NCBI GenBank assembly: GCA_009788055.1
Contig: WQSG01000021.1
Span: forward strand, 1-45,356
DNA length: 45,356 nucleotides
Direction of reading: 5' to 3'
From: Defluviitaleaceae bacterium
Lineage (GTDB): Bacteria; Bacillota; Clostridia; Lachnospirales; WQUN01
Part shown: positions 42,538-45,356 of the stretch, one piece after another
Position numbering within the stretch: position 1 is the stretch's first letter
Layout of the letters: each line of letters starts with the position of its first letter
Translations under genes and position numbers: made by a program
The notes under the pieces: model-generated
Database searches by the model: none
What the model saw: only the letters and a program-made list of their open reading frames with translations
Told to the model about the DNA's origin: nothing

Positions 42538-42709
42538 CTTAGAACCTGTGTTCAATACCCGAAATGCCGAACGGGAATGCCGATTTTTCGCCAATCGAGG
42601 CGCACCTGACGCCGCGTACCCTTGAGGTACGCAAGGAGGGCGCAACGAAGAGTGGCGGAAAATCGGCATTCCCGGGCGGCGTTGAGCGGTATTGAACACA
42701 GGTTCTTAG
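42538..42709. repeat. MITE-like palindrome, copy 2, with terminal inverted repeats
   Basis: The 172-base element begins and ends with 22-base inverted repeats (AGAACCTGTGTTCAATACC arms, 42538-42559 and 42688-42709, one mismatch). Inside are GGGAATGCCGATTTT arms, and a GCGTACC-CTTGA-GGTACGC core. The whole can fold into one long hairpin or cruciform. No transposase is encoded, as expected for a non-autonomous element. Confidence 0.75.
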
Positions 42710-42715
42710 AAATTT

Positions 42716-42745
42716 AATGCCCCGCAGAACTCTCCGCGGGGCATT
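42716..42745. terminator. Intrinsic terminator
   Basis: AATGCCCCGC (42716-42725) pairs with GCGGGGCATT (42736-42745), followed by TTT on the plus strand and by TAAATTT on the minus strand. The only gene reading towards it is the small Cys/Gly repeat ORF on the minus strand, ending 22 bases away. Confidence 0.65.
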
Positions 42746-42767
42746 TTTGCTTTGGTAGCTTAAAATT

Positions 42768-42938
42768 TTATATTGCGTTGTGAGTAAAGCTTGCGATACT
42801 TTCGCAAGGAATAACGGTTACAGAACCTAACCAGTTCCAACCGCCCATGCGTCCGCGTTCAAAGCCGCCGCCGCAACGTCCGCCGCAAGCTCCGCCACAG
42901 GGGCCGCCGCAAGCACCGCCGCAACGTCCGCCGTCCAT
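42768..42938 (-). CDS. Small Cys/Gly tandem-repeat peptide
   Basis: From ATG 42938 a 56-residue product holds a run of Cys-Gly-Gly-X units (RCGGACGGPCGGACGGRCGG), then GWNWLGSVTVIPCESIASF and a short polar end. GGAAG four bases upstream is a weak ribosome binding site. A terminator lies just beyond the stop and another before the start, which frames it as its own unit. The frame extends further upstream, but through a terminator hairpin. The family is not recognised. The repeats also give a Pro-rich plus-strand frame, which I reject. Function unknown; metal binding or a ribosomally made peptide are possible. Confidence 0.4.
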   Translation of the reverse strand: MDGGRCGGACGGPCGGACGGRCGGGFERGRMGGWNWLGSVTVIPCESIASFTHNAI

Positions 42939-43056
42939 TACGCTTCCGCCGAATTCGGGGAAGCCGCCGCAGCAAGAACTGCCAAGGGGGCAAGCCGGTG
43001 GTGCGCCCCCGTGCCATATAGTTTTGCGACCGTAAAATTCGGGTGTGAAACATAGA

Positions 43057-43089
43057 AAACCCCGCATTTGCAAGCAAAATACGGGGTTT
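43057..43089 (-). terminator. Intrinsic terminator of the recombinase/small Cys protein unit
   Basis: AAACCCCG (43057-43064) pairs with CGGGGTTT (43082-43089), extended by an inner GCAAA-rich stem, with a T-run on the minus strand. It lies 17 bases after the stop of the 43106 gene. Confidence 0.65.
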
Positions 43090-43105
43090 CGAGTTTTGCT
43101 GATTT

Positions 43106-43363
43106 TCACGTTCTTTCACCGAGTAACAGCATTTGCTGTCTCGCAGAAGCGAGTTTTTTCAAATCTGTGTGGGATAATTCGTCATAAAATTTTCGTCTGC
43201 ACATCCAACATGAGCAATGAATCTTTCTCTTTGAAAATCTACCGTATTGCCCATCTGTCCGCCATTCGACTTCTGCACTACCGTCCCTGCGCTTTAGAAA
43301 ATTTACCTTACGGCGAATAACACGAAACCTGTGCCATCGGTAATATGCGCGACTTCTTCGCAT
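43106..43363 (-). CDS. Small basic protein with a KIHCSCWMC motif
   Basis: The 85-residue protein starts MRRSRAYYRWHRFRVIRRK and has GRFSKRKIHCSCWMCRRKF in its centre, followed by a helical end (DLKKLASARQQM). The CSC-x2-C arrangement could bind zinc. Similar small proteins with a KIHCSC motif occur, often in several copies, in Bacillota genomes (from memory) and remain uncharacterised. GAGGAG lies seven bases before ATG 43363, within the recombinase stop region, so it is co-transcribed with the recombinases. A terminator follows. Confidence 0.75.
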   Translation of the reverse strand: MRRSRAYYRWHRFRVIRRKVNFLKRRDGSAEVEWRTDGQYGRFSKRKIHCSCWMCRRKFYDELSHTDLKKLASARQQMLLLGERT

Positions 43364-43367
43364 TTCT

Positions 43368-45017
43368 TCACTCCTCGACATAACGAGCAACCTGCAAGGA
43401 GCGTCGGGGTGGAACTCCTTCCTCTATTTTATGTAAGTCGTATTTGAACGTAATGTCAATGGATTCGCGAGAAATGTGAACGCTGTCAACTATCATTGTG
43501 ATTAGCTCTCTTTGTCGTTCGGCATCAGCAGAGGCTAATTCCTTTTTCCATGATACCGCTGGTTTTCCAAATGCCGCAAGTTCATCAAGCCGCGCTGTTA
43601 TAGCTTCGACTTCGGCAATGATGGAATATTTTTCTTTTTCCAATTCGGATAAGGCGTTGGCATTCTCTTTCATTATCTCTGAAAGTTGCTCTTGGGTAAG
43701 CGCAGATTCACCCATCAAACATTTCATTATTTCGCCTTCCAACCGCACGACCTCTTTTTGCAAAGCGGTTATTTTTTGTTCAATGGGCTTCAGCTTCTTC
43801 GCCTGTTCTTTTTCAAATTTTGCTTTATGTACTGTCGCAAGCCGAGACACATTCATTTTTTTAAGGCTATCCAAATACATATATATCTCATCCAGCACAA
43901 CGGCTTCAATTCTTTTTACGCCGTATTGGATATGCCCGTCACAATCGTCTTGCCGCGCATTTTTGGGGCAGAAATAGTATTTTGAGCTATATACTGCTAT
44001 TTCGTCCGTGCCTTTTAACCGCCGCTTGGAGCGGCAAATTCGTGGGTGCATTTTGGCATTGCAAAAAGCGCAATAGGCAACATCGGGCAACAAGAATCCG
44101 CTTTTATCGTGGGGAACGGCATTAGTTCTGGTGTCGCGCTGGTCTATGTTTGCATTAACTTGTTCCCACATTGCCTCGGGAACGATAATCAAATCTTCCA
44201 CAAGTTCCTTAGAATGTACCCACGTTTCCTTTTTAGATGCAACGGGTTTTCCGCGCTTTCTTCGCACTTTCCCGGCTACATAATCGCCTTTGTATACAGT
44301 ATTTCTTAGCATTCGCACAATCGTTGGCACAGTCCATTTGCTTCCATGCCGAGTTAGCAGACCTTCATCGTTGAGAATTTTCGCCACCTTGTAACTACCC
44401 ATGTCCAAATCTGATGATAATTCAAAAACTCTTCTTACAATCACCGCTTCCGGCTCATAAATCACCAGTTTTTTACGTTCATATCCCCTTCGATTAAATT
44501 CACCTGAATATTCAAGCCTGTACCCAAAGGGGGCAACACCGCCACGGAATTTCCCGTCCATAACCAATTGATTATGCTTTTCAGCTACACGCATAGAGGT
44601 GTGTTCGCTCTCGCCACTAGATTGCCAGTAACGTATGTAGTTCATCAGTTTGTCGGTATGGTCATCAAATCGCTGTTGCCCTTCGTTCACACTCCAAACC
44701 TCGACACCATGATTTACAAGCCACTCCACAATAAATGGCGTTTCATCTTCGCGTCTACCCAAGCGGTCGAACATGAATACCAACAGTGTGTCAAATTTCC
44801 CATTGGCGGCATCTTTTTTTAACTGTACCAGCGCATCTCGTTCACTTGCCGATTTATGGTAGCCTGACACCCCTTTTTCGATGTACTCTTTTTCCAGTTT
44901 CCATGTCTTTTGTCTTGCGATAAATTTTGCACAGGCTTTTATTTGCATGGGAATATCATCGTCAATCAACTGATTTTTGGTACTTACACGATATAAACAA
45001 GCAACGCGTTTAATCAT
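43368..45017 (-). CDS. Large serine recombinase
   Basis: The 549-residue protein has the serine resolvase/invertase catalytic domain with the nucleophile in LYRVSTKNQ (Ser near residue 12) and the arginine region MFDRLGRREDE. The recombinase domain (GVAPFGYRLE, TVPTIVRMLRNTVYKGDY), a zinc ribbon (CAFCNAKMHPRIC and later CPKN) and a coiled coil (about 395-475) follow, as in phage and transposon integrases. ATG 45017 has AAGGTG five bases upstream; TTG 45020 is less well placed. It is directly downstream of a second recombinase, so the two form a tandem. Attachment sites are not identified. Confidence 0.92.
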   Translation of the reverse strand: MIKRVACLYRVSTKNQLIDDDIPMQIKACAKFIARQKTWKLEKEYIEKGVSGYHKSASERDALVQLKKDAANGKFDTLLVFMFDRLGRREDETPFIVEWLVNHGVEVWSVNEGQQRFDDHTDKLMNYIRYWQSSGESEHTSMRVAEKHNQLVMDGKFRGGVAPFGYRLEYSGEFNRRGYERKKLVIYEPEAVIVRRVFELSSDLDMGSYKVAKILNDEGLLTRHGSKWTVPTIVRMLRNTVYKGDYVAGKVRRKRGKPVASKKETWVHSKELVEDLIIVPEAMWEQVNANIDQRDTRTNAVPHDKSGFLLPDVAYCAFCNAKMHPRICRSKRRLKGTDEIAVYSSKYYFCPKNARQDDCDGHIQYGVKRIEAVVLDEIYMYLDSLKKMNVSRLATVHKAKFEKEQAKKLKPIEQKITALQKEVVRLEGEIMKCLMGESALTQEQLSEIMKENANALSELEKEKYSIIAEVEAITARLDELAAFGKPAVSWKKELASADAERQRELITMIVDSVHISRESIDITFKYDLHKIEEGVPPRRSLQVARYVEE

Positions 45018-45026
45018 CAAATCACC

Positions 45027-45356
45027 TTATTCCAAGTCAAAGAGGTCAAACTTAAAATTCACATCAATGCCATCCCTCGAAAGCACTACCGATTCTATCA
45101 GATTAGATAAAAACATTCTCTGCACCTCCACTTCGGATGATTCGAGTTCATTTCGCCAATTTGCAATCATTTCTTTCCGCTCGACAAAGGTATTTACTTC
45201 TCTCAATCTGACAGACAGTTCTTTGTCCAGTTCTTTCTCGGACAGCTTTAGTTTTTCTATTTCATCCTCTTTTTTAGTAATAATTTTATAAAGTTGTGCT
45301 GAGGTAAAGTTGCTTTCATTGGTTAGTGTTTTTACGACTTCATCATTAAGTACGTC
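45027..45356 (-). CDS. Second large serine recombinase, C-terminal fragment (cut by window end)
   Basis: The last 109 residues of an open frame run from the window edge to a stop at 45027. They form a charged coiled coil (KKEDEIEKLKLSEKELDKEL) and end in MFLSNLIESVVLSRDGIDVNFKFDLFDLE. That ending aligns in position and pattern with ITMIVDSVHISRESIDITFKYDLHKIE at the same place in the neighbouring recombinase. It is therefore the C-terminus of a homologous enzyme. The catalytic part lies outside the window. Its stop is ten bases from the next start. Confidence 0.8.
   Translation of the reverse strand, partial: DVLNDEVVKTLTNESNFTSAQLYKIITKKEDEIEKLKLSEKELDKELSVRLREVNTFVERKEMIANWRNELESSEVEVQRMFLSNLIESVVLSRDGIDVNFKFDLFDLE

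Noticed and set aside
42847-42940. CRISPR-like short repeats
   Set aside because: The repeats are 9-12 base coding repeats with no unique spacers and no cas genes nearby.
42847-43035. Pro/Gln-rich plus-strand frame
   Set aside because: It is the complement of the Cys-Gly-Gly repeat; no ribosome binding site precedes it and its ends match no gene boundary.

Overview
The window looks like chromosome from an anaerobic member of the Bacillota (class Clostridia). The grounds are hemZ, the relA-hemZ-hisS order, rplI-dnaB, a clostridial-type short ParC/GyrA paralogue, a DUF2089 regulator, strong purine-rich ribosome binding sites and sigma-A-like promoters. The genus cannot be named from the sequence. 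No tRNA, rRNA, CRISPR array or T-box leader was found.

Layout. (1) 3-8190 (+): a tightly coupled cluster holding the C-terminal end of a single-pass membrane protein, a very large tubulin/FtsZ-like protein, two proteins of unknown function and a zinc-ribbon GTPase. It runs straight into rplI and dnaB (8214-10123). (2) 10317-14440 (-): a signalling operon of GAF/HD-GYP protein, metallo-beta-lactamase-fold hydrolase and CHASE2 class III cyclase. Upstream on the same strand are a broken YoeB toxin with its RelB/DinJ antitoxin and a GH10 xylanase lipoprotein (14470-16844). (3) 17057-20007 (-): a visibly AT-richer island with a Roc-COR-type GTPase carrying an Ala-rich N-terminal region and a C-terminal membrane anchor, preceded by a small four-helix membrane protein. 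(4) 20417-23305 (+): a small membrane protein, a PIN toxin-antitoxin pair translationally coupled to argS, and a short ORF. (5) 23368-24118: a hypothetical gene and a gap rich in hairpins, including a promoter-linked multibranch RNA candidate. (6) 24119-27607 (+): parC-like gene and serS. (7) 27799-35272 (+): DUF2089 regulator, membrane protein, large alpha-2-macroglobulin-like protein, MNT/HEPN toxin-antitoxin pair and another membrane protein, likely one operon. (8) 35273-37218 (-): an ATPase with a Cys-rich partner, a possible defence pair. (9) 37310-42312 (-): relA-hemZ-hisS. (10) 42339-45356: palindromic repeats, a Cys/Gly repeat peptide, a small Cys protein and two tandem large serine recombinases, the second cut by the window end.

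Three kinds of palindromic element recur: a modular hairpin element at gene ends (732-842, 10131-10316, 27610-27735); a 140-172 bp MITE-like palindrome next to relA (two divergent copies); and inverted repeats lying inside coding sequence (hemZ, and the end of the 34460 gene). The strongest candidates for undescribed biology are the tubulin-like/GTPase/membrane module, the Roc-COR/four-helix membrane pair, the ATPase/Cys-rich pair, the structured RNA ahead of parC and the in-frame palindrome in hemZ.
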